In this document: piece by piece, positions 11,211-22,714 of the stretch
Layout of the letters: each line of letters begins with the position of its first letter
Position numbering within the stretch: position 1 is the stretch's first letter
Assembly (NCBI GenBank): GCA_022453515.1
Contig: JAJNNY010000010.1
Span: 372,001 to 436,000, forward strand
DNA: 64,000 nucleotides
From: Astrocystis sublimbata
Lineage: Eukaryota > Ascomycota > Sordariomycetes > Xylariales > Xylariaceae
Direction: 5' to 3'
The notes under the pieces: model-generated
Seen by the model: the letters and a program-made list of their open reading frames with translations, nothing else
Databases searched by the model: none
Told to the model about the DNA's origin: nothing
Position numbers and translations under genes: made by a program

Positions 11211-12437
11211 TCAGAAAAATAAAACGAAATAGATTAGGCGAGTATCACGGCAGATTCATGGCGATTCCATAGTTGCTAGCTACGCGAAGCTGCTATCCAA
11301 CACGGCCATGATGTCCCTGGTGAAGGTTCACAATTTAAAAGTTGGACCTTGCATATAAACTGCAATTACTCACTGTAAATAGAAGTCGATATACTTTCCT
11401 TAAGAGATACCCCATTGTCGAAAATATCAAACCTTGTTCACATCTGGTCTCGTCGGTGCTTTCGTCCAAAAGAGATCATACATACATACATCCTATCCTA
11501 CCCTATATGCCGCTTCATTCACCCACTTACACTCTTTCACCTGTGTTATCGCCATCTCCCTGACCATGGAGAAGACGTACTAGTTATTTTACTTAATGCC
11601 ATAATAATTAATCGCCGAGTATAGCCCGTGAAAAATCTCTTACTAGTCGTTCATTTTTCTATACTGAGCAGCCCCATGGTCATGGATCTTTTTTTCTCGA
11701 GACAGCTTCAAAGCTGTCGACGACCAGCACGACAAGCCTTGAAACCGTGAGACGCGTCTGGTACTCCGCCGGCTACGAAACCTAAGCTCACTCACCTACG
11801 GTTGAATGAGGTCAGCGTGCGGTAGCATTGCAAAGAATTGCAAAGAATTGTCTTAGTGTTGAGTTAGGCTCGATTCATCTGAGACAGCCTAACCTGACCG
11901 GCGCTGCAGACATCGACGGCTTCAAAAATGAGACCGGATTGCCTCGGTACACATTTTCCGCAGATGCAGGTCTTGGAGCCACCTGCCTAATGCATTGCCC
12001 TTTGTTCTTAGCTCTATATCATAAACGCAGTGTGACGATGGAAAGCATCATCTTGCAGTTCGGACCCTTCTTAGCCCCGCCTACTTGACTCTTACCGAGT
12101 GAAGTGTTTAAAAGCCACTCCGAGTCCCTTGTACTGCGGAGATCCTTGTAGCGCAACATACCATACGGCGGGGTACACTTCCAATGAGTTACCGGTAAGT
12201 ATGAACGCACAGAGTATAACCTTTTCATTTCTTTTGATTTTGAGAATGATGCGATCTATTTGTCTCATATTGTCTGCATATCTACAAGCATTGCTCCATT
12301 GTATCAAAGCTGATGGCATTTCATGATAGCGATAGTCTATAACGCAAGCTCGATTCTCATATCCTAGACCCCCGCAGGTCGCAGTGCTTCAAAACGGGGA
12401 CGCAGAGTCTATTTCCACGCATCTAAATCCAGGCATC
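11211..12437. other. Intergenic region
   Basis: About 1.2 kb between the MFS stop and the GH43 start. Only short frames without recognisable content are present; the right end is the GH43 promoter. Confidence 0.5.
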
Positions 12438-14079
12438 ATGAAGGGGTTCTTGCATGCCTGCAGGGCTGCTCTGGCATTGTGCATAAGTTTCGCTATCACC
12501 AATGCGCAGGTCTTCGACCCCAACAAAGGCACTGGGGACAGCTGGGATCCCGCTGTCGTCGGTACGAATAAGTCAACCAATGCGACCTTTTCGAACCCCG
12601 TCATGACGATCAACGTCGGGGACCCGTTCATGACGAAGTACAGTGATTCAAACGGCGACAGCTGGTATTTATTTACTTATTCGACAAATGATAACGTAAC
12701 CCTCAAGCGATCGAGATATCTCACCGATAATTGGGACCATGCCGAGTCCCGCGTCATCTTCAAGCCTGATCCCAAGTCCGGTGACCCTTGGTCGACCGAT
12801 CTATGGGCCCCCGAGATTCACAATATCTCGGGATCTGTATGTATCCACCGGGGTCATTTTTTCCCCATTTTTAGAAATGACAAGCCCAAGCTGCCCTGGC
12901 CGGCGTTTCTTCTCCTAAGACACTTACCGGAGTAGTCTCTTTTTTGAGATGATAATTTACTGACCAAAGCTGTTGAAGTGGTATGCAATCTTTAGTGCCA
13001 CGTCGGACGGCGACAACCCTTTGCCGTTATTGGATGCTATGTGCCCGATGAATTGCCCTGTAAGTTGTTCCGTCCGACAGACTTGTGAGACCACAATAAA
13101 CAGCAAACACAACTACAACTATGCTTGGAAACCCAACTAATGCATCCGCACAGGCCATAAACCACCGCATGTTCGTTTTGGCCGCTGATGGCCCGGATCC
13201 TTGGACCGCAAGCTTTTCGTTGAAGCCTACGCTGGACACATATGACCAATTTGCCATTGACGGAACCTATTTCCAGTACGAGAAGCAGCTGTATCATATC
13301 TATTCATGCTGGGAGGATAAATACTCGGCATGGCCCGCCAACCTGTGTATCACCAAGCTGTCAGACCCTTGGACGGTCAACTCGACGCTTCTGGAGAGGC
13401 GCATTATCAGTGTGCCAGACCAGCCTTGGGAACAAGTGCCCGTAAGCCTATCCACAACTTGTTGATAGCCCACATTGAACAAGAAACTATATTGACAATG
13501 CTTAGTACGGAAGGCCGATCAGATTAGCCACGAATGAGGGACCACAGCAACTCACAAACCCCAAGACGGGGCAGAATTTCGTGATCTATTCTGCGGCACG
13601 GGTCAATACGCCGTTCTACTGTCTCGGCATGTTAGAACTGGTTGGAAATGACCCCATGCAGTATCAATCTTGGAAAAAGCACACAGATGGCGTAAGTGAC
13701 TATCCATGTCTATTCGCCCTTATTCTTCACCCGTGCTCGAGCATTGCGATTCAAAGAGAGAGAGAGCTAGACAACTCGGCATCCTGCTCGATTTGCAAGA
13801 GCAATCCACTGACCTGAAAATTTGTAGTGCGTCTTCCACCAGAACACGGTAGCCGGGGTTTACGCCACCGGCCATGCCTCTTTTACGACGTCACCTGACG
13901 GGAAAGAGGATTATATCGTCTATCATGCCCAGACGACTGCGAACCCGCCCGCGGATATATACCGGACCGCGCGCATTCAGAAGTTCACGTGGAATGAAGA
14001 TGGCACTCCCAAATTTCCTTTAGCTGAGAATGGTCCGTTTGACGTGCCATCTGGACAGAAGAATCTAGCAGTAAAATGA
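12438..14079 (+). CDS. Secreted glycoside hydrolase family 43 (arabinofuranosidase-like)
   Basis: Five exons: 12438-12836, 12979-13059, 13154-13441, 13506-13691 and 13828-14079, giving 401 aa. A signal peptide ends near TNAQ (about residue 24). GH43 five-bladed-propeller features are visible: VGDPFMTKY with the conserved blade-1 Asp, STDLWAPEIHNI, INHRMFVL, and RLATNEGPQ carrying the Glu expected as general acid. The blade motif GHASFTTSPDGKEDYIVYH follows near the end. The family releases arabinose or xylose from plant hemicellulose and pectin; this subgroup resembles exo-acting arabinofuranosidases. The protein is secreted and probably N-glycosylated (NKS, NAT, NVT sites). The acceptor of intron 1 could also lie at 12969, adding three residues. 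The other junctions are constrained by phase and conservation. Confidence 0.86.
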
Positions 14080-14456
14080 GGAGGGAAGGATGAGTAGTGG
14101 CTGATTGACTCGATAGACCCGATTGTTCATATTTGCTTTCTCATATCGTGCCGTTGTCTGAAATACCAGGACATCTCATCGTATAATTGTATACAAGTTT
14201 ATATATATATATGGGGGCCTGGATGCATACAAGCAGATATACCACTAATCCATAAACAAATCAGGACAAGTGGTCAAAGTCCGTGTTCTCACAAACCTTT
14301 TGCCCTCATCGTTGTATGCATTCCTGCTGAACGCTAATCCTCCATCCTATTTCGGCAAAATAATAATAATAGTAGCCCTGTCCATGCGTATCGGTCATCC
14401 AGAATCGTGATAACCATCAATAAAAAGGAGACCGTGCATCCTATTCTCCAACCCAA
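14080..14456. other. Intergenic, convergent 3' ends
   Basis: A short spacer between the stop codons of GH43 and the CAP gene. A TA dinucleotide run lies near 14200; nothing else is seen. Confidence 0.6.
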
Positions 14457-15125
14457 TCATAAGATCGACCAGACCAATGCGCCTATCGTGAAAATAAGCC
14501 CAAGCGATCCGGGGCCCACCTGCGTCGCATCGTTTTCCTTGTCGACCTCATCCTTAAAGGCCCCGATGACATTCCCAGGAGGCCAGTACTCGCAGGCCAG
14601 ATACCACCCGCGCTGACCGCACAGCCTGCGCCCGCATCCGACGTCACTGGTGCTCTTCCAGACCAGCTGCGTGAAGTGTCCTGTCTTCTCGGTGAAGCCG
14701 GGCTTGCCGAAGTTGTACTCGTCCCTCTCGTTGCCCCAAGCCTCGATCGACGCCGTCGCGTTGGGGTAGCCAATGGCGAGGTTCTCGCCATAGGGCCCGC
14801 CCGAGTGCGCGAACTCGCAGTCCGCGCCCACCTTCTTGCTGTGCAGGTAATCGGTCGCGAACGCCTCTAGGGTCTCATTCCATACTAGGGAGGTGGCGTT
14901 GTGCTCGTCCCGGTAGAGATTCGTGCTGTTGAGAATGGCGGACGTGAATGTTTTGTCGTCGACGAATTGGGGCACCGAGCTGGGGATGCTGGGGGCGACT
15001 GTGATGATTCTTGTTGTCGCCTCAGCATATGCCGGCGTAGCTAGTGTGAGGGCTGAGAAAAGAAGGGAAATTTGCTGTAGGGTTCTTGCGCGTCTGGCTT
15101 CGCGCATTTTGGGGGTTTGTGCCAT
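14457..15125 (-). CDS. CAP/PR-1 (SCP/TAPS) secreted protein, probably GPI-anchored
   Basis: Intronless, 222 aa. An N-terminal hydrophobic segment (about 17-35) acts as signal sequence. A CAP domain spans about 60-193 with the family signatures GHFTQLVWKST (149-159) and YLACEYWPPGN (175-185). The cavity residues His75, Glu114 and His150 are present, and paired cysteines are consistent with disulfides. The last 18 residues are a Gly/hydrophobic stretch without a basic tail, resembling a GPI-attachment signal, so the product may be tethered to the membrane or wall. Fungal CAP proteins (yeast Pry, plant PR-1 relatives) bind and export sterols or fatty acids and some act in host interaction; which applies here is unknown. 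Confidence 0.88.
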   Translation of the reverse strand: MAQTPKMREARRARTLQQISLLFSALTLATPAYAEATTRIITVAPSIPSSVPQFVDDKTFTSAILNSTNLYRDEHNATSLVWNETLEAFATDYLHSKKVGADCEFAHSGGPYGENLAIGYPNATASIEAWGNERDEYNFGKPGFTEKTGHFTQLVWKSTSDVGCGRRLCGQRGWYLACEYWPPGNVIGAFKDEVDKENDATQVGPGSLGLIFTIGALVWSIL

Positions 15126-15881
15126 GGCTTGCTTGGATGAGGATGGCAGGCGGTGGGCTCGCCGTCTACGCTTTTCAATGTCGCGATCTTGTCAACCAAA
15201 AAAACATTATAATCAACGGGACTCGCTATTTATATATGTGGACAATTGAGGATATGCAGCTATGCATCGGATTGGAAAATGCAGAGTGACCACCCTCAAC
15301 ACGCGGGATGAGGTCTTGTGTTATAAATGATCCAACGGCCAAGGATGGCGTTCTTTGTCCTTGGAAATACCGGTAATTCAAGATGCAAGTTCCACATCGT
15401 CTTCTTAGAAGGAATGATTTTCCTTGCGTCCTTGGCGCAGCCGCGACCAGGTCTTGAAGCCATTCGTTTCGCATAACCAGAAGTCGCGATGAGATCTTGC
15501 TTCTGAATGGTCAAGTGTAGTACAAGTGGACGGATGACGCAGGGTTCGAGATCTAGCCTGGCGTCTATCGAAGAACGATTGAGTTCGGACGCGGCCGGGT
15601 CCATCGTCTGCCAAGATACGGGGAGCTTGGCGCCAAATGGCGATGCGTGGTACGTCGCGCCTATCGTCATTGGCAACGATGCAGCGATTCGTGATGCTCT
15701 TCTCTACGGCCGGTCACGGAGCGTTGCTCTTTGTGTGCGAGCAGGGAAATAACCATATGACCCCTATTCCCACCAACGACTCCTCGTTTGTCCATTCTCT
15801 ATTCCTAAATGCAGTATCCAGAACTCCACGCTGATCTCTAAATACATTACAATTTACACAACCTTACAAATCAAAATGCCT
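15126..15881. other. Intergenic region
   Basis: It contains the promoter of the CAP gene and the 3' flank of the GT25 gene. A 126-codon minus-strand frame at 15296-15676 has no recognisable content. Confidence 0.5.
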
Positions 15882-17232
15882 TCAAAACTGGCTCTCCATC
15901 TCCTTTCCGAGCAACAGGTTCTTCAGGTTATTCCTTGCGCTCCACGCGATGTTCTCCGTGGATCCCTTCTGCCTCGTCTCGGTGTTGGCGCCCGACTGGA
16001 TATCGCTGTCGCTACTCGCGCCCTTCGCGCGATGATGGAAGAAGACAGGTGGCGTGACACTGAGGCACTTCGCACCGAGACCATCCACGTTACCTGAAGC
16101 CCCGTCTCGACAGAATCCGGCCAGCGAATTGTCGAACGGACCCCCCAAGTGGTCAACAGAAAGATCGAACAGTATCTTTCGGGCGCCGGCTTGTGAGAGG
16201 GCATACGCAAAACTGCAGATCGGTCCTCCGCTGACGTGGACCCATCGAGTGTGCTCTGGATATTTGTGGAAGTCCACAAGACCTGTGAGCTTGTCGACCG
16301 GTGGCACTGTTTCATCTTTGGATATGGTGTACTTGGGATGCACCAGCTTCCCTTCGTTTTCAGGTAGTACCTCGGGGAAGATCTCTCCACAGCTGCCACC
16401 AATATCAGCTCATAGGTTCGTCATGGTCTCGCAGCCTAGCGTCCGGCAAAGTCAAGCCTCGACCCTGCGCTAGCTTACGGGACAGCGATAAGAGAGAGGG
16501 GGAAACTCAAAGGCTACTTACTGGCCGAGCCACAGCACATCCCAACCATCGCCATAGGGAGAGGATGACAGTTGAGAAGGCGGCATCAAGTGGTGCACAC
16601 CCTCGGCGATCTGCTCGAGCTGCGACTTCAAGCGAACATCCCTATACCACGGTTTAACAGCCGTCAGCCTCCCGTGCACCGCATCGTCTTTGAACATTCA
16701 TAGCTTACCAGTCCATGTCATCTTCTATGATAAGGGCAGATTCCAAGTCCTCCTCGACTATCCTGCAGTCTTTGTGTTAGCTGATGTTACATGAAGAACC
16801 TATGGCCTTAGCACCCTACCTTCGTATCGCGTTCATGTGGCCTCTCCAGCTTCCCAGATTCGTTTCCATCAACGACTGCCTGTCTACCCCCGGAGGCACA
16901 GCTCGGTCGGGGATGGACTCGCCTTTGACCCCATCGAGAAATTCTATGCGAAAGCCGGTGAGGGCGCTGGCCAAGGCAAGGGCATCGCGTTTATCGGTGC
17001 GCTCCGGGAGACCAACGGCGAAGATCTTGGAGAATCCTAGTGTTTGATTCATGAGAGCAGCGTTTTCAACAGGCTTATCGTTTGCGTGATGCGTATTTGC
17101 TTGTGGCAGTATGAGCGAAGGCCTGGATACAGCCAGAAAACCCAGCACGACGAGGAAAGCCAGGAAGCTAACAAATACTCGGCGTGACGAGTGTCGCGTG
17201 GCTAAGAGACCGGCCATTTCTGATTTCGACAT
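15882..17232 (-). CDS. Glycosyltransferase family 25, type II membrane protein
   Basis: Four exons on the minus strand: 17232-16820, 16762-16709, 16641-16522 and 16392-15882, giving 365 aa. A single transmembrane anchor lies at about 19-35 after a short basic cytosolic tail, the layout of a Golgi type II glycosyltransferase. The GT25 fold starts with KIFAVGLPERTDKRDAL, continues with a hydrophobic stretch ending in EDDMDWD (acidic metal/sugar-nucleotide motif, Glu151-Asp153), and has LWLGHCGEIFPE and VSGGPICSFAYALSQAGA downstream. GT25 members transfer galactose or glucose; fungal copies are annotated as LPS-type glycosyltransferases and their real acceptors are mostly unknown. The small middle exons (54 and 120 bp) are fixed by phase and by the EDD and LWLGHC motifs they encode. 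Confidence 0.85.
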
Positions 17233-17945
17233 GGTGTTGACTCGATCAAACGAACCAAATGAAGGGAGATGAGAAGGGGAGAAATGTATTTATGAAAAGA
17301 CACCTTGTTTGCTCCCTATGACCACTTCCAAGCTGTGTCACTGTAACCATTGCTACCTAAATTAGTACCATAAAAACAACGGCTAATTTAGACGCCCATT
17401 GTCCTGTCGGGCGATAGACGCTAGGAGAGGATTGTTCATCTAGATTTGTAAAAGCCCCCATCTGTGGACCGTCGTTCTGCAACTTTGGCAGCCTGCAGCC
17501 AACATTGATCCCAAATGGGTCTCAATCCCACGCTATACAGCACCTCCACCAACAGTACCAACTATCAGAATAATCAAATCCAATCATCGTGGTTCTGCGC
17601 ACGAAACGGTAACCGCAATCTACACTGGAACCGCCGCAGACTGCATGGCATCCAATTTCACAGCTGCACTTGCCAACATGTCGGAAATTACCCCTGGCTT
17701 CTTCGGGGCTGCTGCACGGCGTAGTGGCTCTGCTGGGGCGTATTCAGAATATGCTTCATAGTGTGGGTATGTTGGTGAATTGAGTCCCAACACGATGGAT
17801 TGTAGATATAATTTCAGGTTTTAATATAGATGAACGCCCTCTGTGACAATCTCTTCTTGCTTTTGACCTTTCATTCCATTTGCTGGTGTATCGAACATGA
17901 AATTCAAATCAACGTACAAGTTCAACAGAGGGCTAGCTCAAAGAG
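17233..17945. other. Divergent intergenic region
   Basis: About 0.7 kb between divergent start codons. A 105-codon frame without an early ATG (17444-17761, +) ends in a Ser/Gly/Ala-rich tail. It could be a relic but is not supported as a gene. Confidence 0.45.
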
Positions 17946-18921
17946 ATGCGTTTCTCAATTGTTTTTCTACTTACATTGCCATCCTTAATACAAGGTCTGG
18001 GCTCAAGCAAATTCGTTTCTCCTACGTATCAGACAACAACAAGTACCGTCAAGTATTCGGCAAACAGTCGGTGGCCCTTGGGGTCAACGCAGATTGTGGC
18101 TTTCACGACATCATGGGAGGAATATAGGGTCGAACTGTGGCAGCAGAAGCAAGCCGGCGGTGCTACATTATCATCACAATTCAACTACGCTCGTAAGCTG
18201 AAACCCTCTTTGAAATTTCCCCTGACCATGTCGCTAACAATCAGTTCCAGAGAAGGACGGCGAGGAATTCCCTCAAAGTTTCCAGTGGACAGTCCAGACC
18301 TACGAGCTGCAGCTTTCCAGATTCCCAGTCTTCTTCTTCTGGTTGATCAATAACAACAACTCGAGCCAACAGCAGGCTTCGGCATACTTCAACATCACCA
18401 TTGAAGACTCTACACCATCGGCGTCAGCGAGCACTTCGAGCGAGCCAACTACTTCATCCAGCTTAATGCCGTCGAGGTTCTCTACAATCACAACTACCAC
18501 CTCTCATATCATATCAAGTTCTGTTTCCAAGTCGAGTACGCTTTCTACTTCAACGAGCACACCTGTATCAAACTTTACGGAATCAGCAGCTGCTTCCAGA
18601 GGGCTATCAGCAGGTGCAGTAGCCGGCATAGCGGTCGGTGTCTCACTTGGAGGATTATTGATTCTAGGTATAGCAGCCTTGGTGTGGTTCAAAAAGCGAA
18701 GACGGCGAACAGCCCTGCAAGCAACACCGCCAACTGCACTTCCAGCAGCACCTCCAACAGACCCATACCCGCACCCAGAGCTGCCAGGAACTCAAAAAAT
18801 CTACTACGCATACGAGCCACCCAGATATACCATGCCAACAAGCCATTATTACACCCCAAAACCTGCCGGAGCGCCCTATCACTATCAGTGCGATTCCTTG
18901 CCAGCTGAGCTAGGAAACTAG
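17946..18921 (+). CDS. S/T-rich single-pass cell-surface protein, Kre9/Mid2-like layout
   Basis: Two exons, 17946-18192 and 18245-18921, giving 307 aa. The order is: signal peptide (about 1-18); a compact extracellular region of about 115 residues with VELWQQKQAGGATL and WTVQTYELQLSRFPVFFFW, the pattern of fungal Ig-like Kre9/KNH1-type domains; a Ser/Thr-rich, probably O-mannosylated stalk (about 138-195); one transmembrane helix with small residues (about 203-230); a basic stop-transfer KKRRRR; and a Pro/Tyr-rich cytosolic tail. This resembles wall-stress sensors and mucin-like membrane proteins. The role is inferred from layout only. Confidence 0.78.
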
Positions 18922-19540
18922 TCGAGATCACAGCGGGACAGCATCACCGTTGGGTGGACCTTGACTAGATGATCATCAACAACTTCATCCATCATGCTTT
19001 TTCTATCGTTTTATTTTGTAAACCACATGTAGAAATGACGGAACAAGTAACGGGCTTCATAGACTGTCATACCATATTTGTTTGAGATATACCTTGGCGT
19101 TGCAGCTCTTTCCAAGATGGACAGAAAGAATTTATACGAAGCAATTCCGACATAAACCTGTAATTACGGTTTAATGAAAACAAGTTGCCTATACTTCTTG
19201 TACGTAACAGATGAAACTTTGAGCACAAGTTTCAATTTAGTTAAAATTCAAGCGATTTTATTGGGTAAAAGCTGCCTTTGTGCGGTTCAAGCTTAGACCA
19301 AGGTATTATCAAATTAAACACAAGGTTGTTGGGTGTTTCGATCACCTTGGAAGATTACTATTCGGCACTCGTCAAAAACACATTGAAAGGCAACTCCTTC
19401 CGACTATCTGATGCGATGATTTTCCTCTGCCATTTGCATTTTACATATTCAAACCCCGTCAGTGTGATACGTGAGGCGGGGAAGTCCTCTCTGTCGTGCG
19501 GTTGGAGCCAGCTTATGGATGACCCATCTCGCACCACCCC
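18922..19540. other. Intergenic, convergent 3' ends
   Basis: AT-leaning spacer with no recognisable feature. Confidence 0.55.
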
Positions 19541-20110
19541 TCAGTCACCGCCAAGTCTCTTTCGTGGAGCCGGCTCTCCTTTCTTTGGAGTTTCCGTAGA
19601 CCTGCCGTACACGCCACCCTGAGAGTCCGCGATGCTCACGATCTCCTGAAAGCCTATGGCAGCTACGACAAGCGAGGCCAGGACAATCTGTACGGATTTG
19701 AATGTGGCTCGAGCGGTTTCTAGCGAGCCATCATCCTGGCGCTGTACCAGAACGGCGGTGTCATCAGCCGTAGATTGCCGGTCGAGCACTGCAAAGTATG
19801 TAGCCCCGCCGATAGCTTTGACCGCCTCTTCGAGAGAACCTGCTATGAACGGTTTGAAGCTTTCGTTCAGTGGCGGCACAGTGACTTCGCTGGGGAGTTT
19901 GCTAGAGCCATCGCTTTCTGTACCAACGATTGAGAGTTCGTGGTCACTGTTTGGAACGAGTTCTTCGCTTCCAGCATGTGCTTGATTGAGTAACTTGTTC
20001 AAAGTCTGGAAAAGAGAAACGTCAGATAAAGGAGGACTTCATCTATGAACATGGGTTGACTAACGGTAACGGGCATCTCAGCGATGCAGCACACAGGATA
20101 GGTCACCATG
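19541..20110 (-). CDS. Hypothetical small membrane protein
   Basis: I do not recognise the family. Two exons, 20110-20066 and 20005-19541, joined over a 60-bp intron with clean GT-AG ends, give 169 aa. Most of the protein is acidic and hydrophilic. One hydrophobic segment (about residues 120-134, SVQIVLASLVVAAIGFQ) could be a transmembrane helix, followed by a basic, proline-containing tail. The ATG at 20110 starts a 15-codon first exon; earlier exons cannot be excluded. Confidence 0.5.
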
Positions 20111-21451
20111 TTTCGTTCGATTCGCGCGATAGATCCAATCGACTGTAATTCCGTAGAGTATAAAAGTTTGAAGGTTTGCGTTCTTCTGTCAGAGCTTATG
20201 GCAGGCAGCTTGTTGCCTACCTAATCCAGGCATGCATCGTACCAAGCGAAACAAATACTGGAAATGACGTCATTCTTAAGCTGGCTTATTCTGTTTTATT
20301 TATTATTATAGACATAGTTGATTGCGAGAAAATGATTGATGACTGAATTTGACATGCTGAAATGCTCGTAACTATGCAGAGCTATGCTAAGCCATACGCA
20401 TGCATCTCTGAAGTCCTCCCAGTGGTCGGATCGTCGGGTTTAATTTGCTACCCACCATAAGTTTTCCATTTCCTCAGCTAGTTTAATTGATTTATGTATT
20501 ATTTCCTAAAACTTCAGACAACGTCCTGAAACGGTTGATTTAATGAGTGAACTACCACTCGGAGACTATAATGAAAGCATTAGTGGTTATTGCGGTAGTT
20601 GATAATGCCGCAATGTTCCTCATAATTGCAACAAGCAATATCTCTACAAAGCAACGCACAAGCTATTTTTTTGCCAATATAGAAATGAGCTCGAAGATGG
20701 TCTAAGAAAGTATGAAGGCTTGCTGAACTCATCTCTAAGTGACAGCCGACTGCCATCACATAAAATGAACTCTGTTACTCGGAGAATCGGCCGTGAAACT
20801 CCTGGCAAGAAAACATGCAAGACGCAAAGTTAGTTCTATTATGTAGATAATTGAAACCCAGATAGTTTTCTACACATATTGTGTATTTGGAGATATTAGG
20901 GCTTTCGGGAAGACATTTGCAGCAGCAATCTGACAGTGATTAGAAGATTGTCGGCCGCTCAATCCTATAGCGTTAGCAGCCAACATCTAGTTGATTTGTA
21001 TACCTGTTTCCATCAAACTCTCCTGTTGGGGGAAACGGTATATATTCAGACTTGAGCTATATGAAAAGACAGCAATGATGGGATATGTCTGGTAAGGATG
21101 AGAACCTTTGGACATAGAAACCCCAAGAAGCTATACGCTCCTCAAGACGATCGTCGAGTGGTTGTGTAAAGCACATATCCGCTTCGGCCACGAACAAGTG
21201 ATCAAACATCTCTGCAGCTCGGCTCATGACATTGATGTGGCAACATTGTCAAGAGGATAAGAGCAGAGTTTATAACGATGAGGACGGATTTGTCAATCCA
21301 AGCATAATCACTCTGGGGGGGGATCAAGATGTAAGTATTAATGTAAAAGTAGGCGTCGTCCACGGACACAATTCAATCTAGAACTTGTGGGCGCATATTC
21401 TAGAGGACTCATCGACACATGTGATATATGCACTCAAGGTATCACACCTGC
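20111..21451. other. Intergenic region
   Basis: About 1.3 kb, AT-leaning, with stop codons frequent in all frames. No gene, RNA or repeat was recognised. A CHCC or poly-G tract near 21315 is unremarkable. Confidence 0.5.
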
Positions 21452-22714
21452 TTACGTAGTAATCACAGCCCTGAATCTCACTTTCCCAGAGTTGCAGTGT
21501 TCCATAGCCTCTACCGCCTGCTCCAGCGGGAATTTCTCGATCATACACTTTACACCACTGCGATCACTCAAGTTAGCAATGGCCATTTCTGTCATCAATT
21601 CATAGACTCCTAGAGACAAGATCTCAGGTTCAAGTGAAGCTTTCAAAGCCAAGATTTGGGAGATAAGAAAGATAGACAGGGAGACTCTTACTGTACTTGG
21701 GCGAATAGAATGGCCTCTTCCGAATCCAGGGCATGGCCACTGTTCCACCCAATAACCGAAAGTCCCTTGGCAAGCATGGGGAAGGTTTCGAGCTCAAGAG
21801 TGCCCACGGGAGCCACAAACACGAGCTTACCGCCAGCTTGCAGACCGCCAAGCAAAGAGGCAATGGACTTCGAATCCGGAGCAGTGGCGATGATCATGGC
21901 GGCGCCGCCCATGGACTGCAGAGTCGCGACCGGGTCGTCCTTGCTCGTGTCGATGTACTCGTGCGCCCCCAGCTCGCGCGCAAAGTCGCGCTTCGAGCCG
22001 CCCGAGCTGATGGCCACGGTCTGGTAGCCCATCTTGCTGGCAAACTGCACCGCCAGGTGGCCGAGCCCGCCGAGGCCCTGGACGGCCACGATATTACCCT
22101 GCTCGACCTGCTGCTTGCGGATCGCATTGAAGGTGGTGACGCCGGCGCAAAGCAGCGGCGCCACCTGCGCCGCGTCCATGCCTTTCGGCACGCGCACGAC
22201 GGCCTCCTCGCGCAGCAGCACGTACTCGGCGTACCCACCATCCAAGCTGACGCCGTTGATGGCCCCATTGTCGCATAGGTTGTATTGCCCGCGATTGCAA
22301 GGGCGGCACGTTCCGTCGTGACCTGTCGACTGCAGTGTCAGCCTCTTGCTCTCTTTATCTCTCTCACACTCCTTCCCCATGCGGGGTCAGGGTCACATTA
22401 TAGCAAGATTGATACTCACCTCCGTGCCATGCTCCGCCCACCCTGTCGCCATTGGAGAATCTGGTTACATTCTCGCCAACGCTGGCCACATCGCCGACAA
22501 TCTCGTGACCCGGAATGCGAGGGTAAACATCACCAAAGCCACCCTTGGCCACGCCGATATCTGTGTGGCACACACCACATGCTATGACCTTGACTAGAAT
22601 TTGCCCGGGACCGGGCTGCTTCAACGGCAGCTCCTTGATGACGAGGGGATCATTTGCCTTGGTCATCACGACGGCCTTAAAGGTCTTTGGTAGCGGAGAA
22701 GCTGTTGAAGGCAT
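21452..22714 (-). CDS. Zinc-dependent medium-chain alcohol dehydrogenase
   Basis: Three exons: 22714-22420, 22322-21692 and 21557-21452, giving 343 aa. The MDR fold is clear: catalytic-zinc ligands Cys49 (ACGVCHTD), His70 (IPGHE) and Cys157 (LLCAGVTTF), with the spacing of yeast Adh1. The Rossmann motif is GLGGLG (181-186), followed by IEKFPLEQA near the end. The structural-zinc lobe is altered: in HDGTCRPCNRGQYNLC the first cysteine of the usual four is replaced by a His region. That variant occurs in a fungal subgroup and may still bind zinc. The product would interconvert a primary alcohol and aldehyde with NAD(P); substrate unknown. Exon 3 was placed at 21557 because only that acceptor keeps the frame and the conserved GVKCMIEKF. 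Confidence 0.88.

Noticed and set aside
15296..15676. 126-codon minus-strand frame between the CAP and GT25 genes
   Set aside because: No recognisable domain, signal or composition; within the range of chance frames.
17444..17761. 105-codon frame with a fungal surface-protein-like Ser/Gly/Ala tail
   Set aside because: The first in-frame ATG comes late (17645), and there is no signal peptide or upstream exon I could join in phase; it may be a relic but is not supportable.
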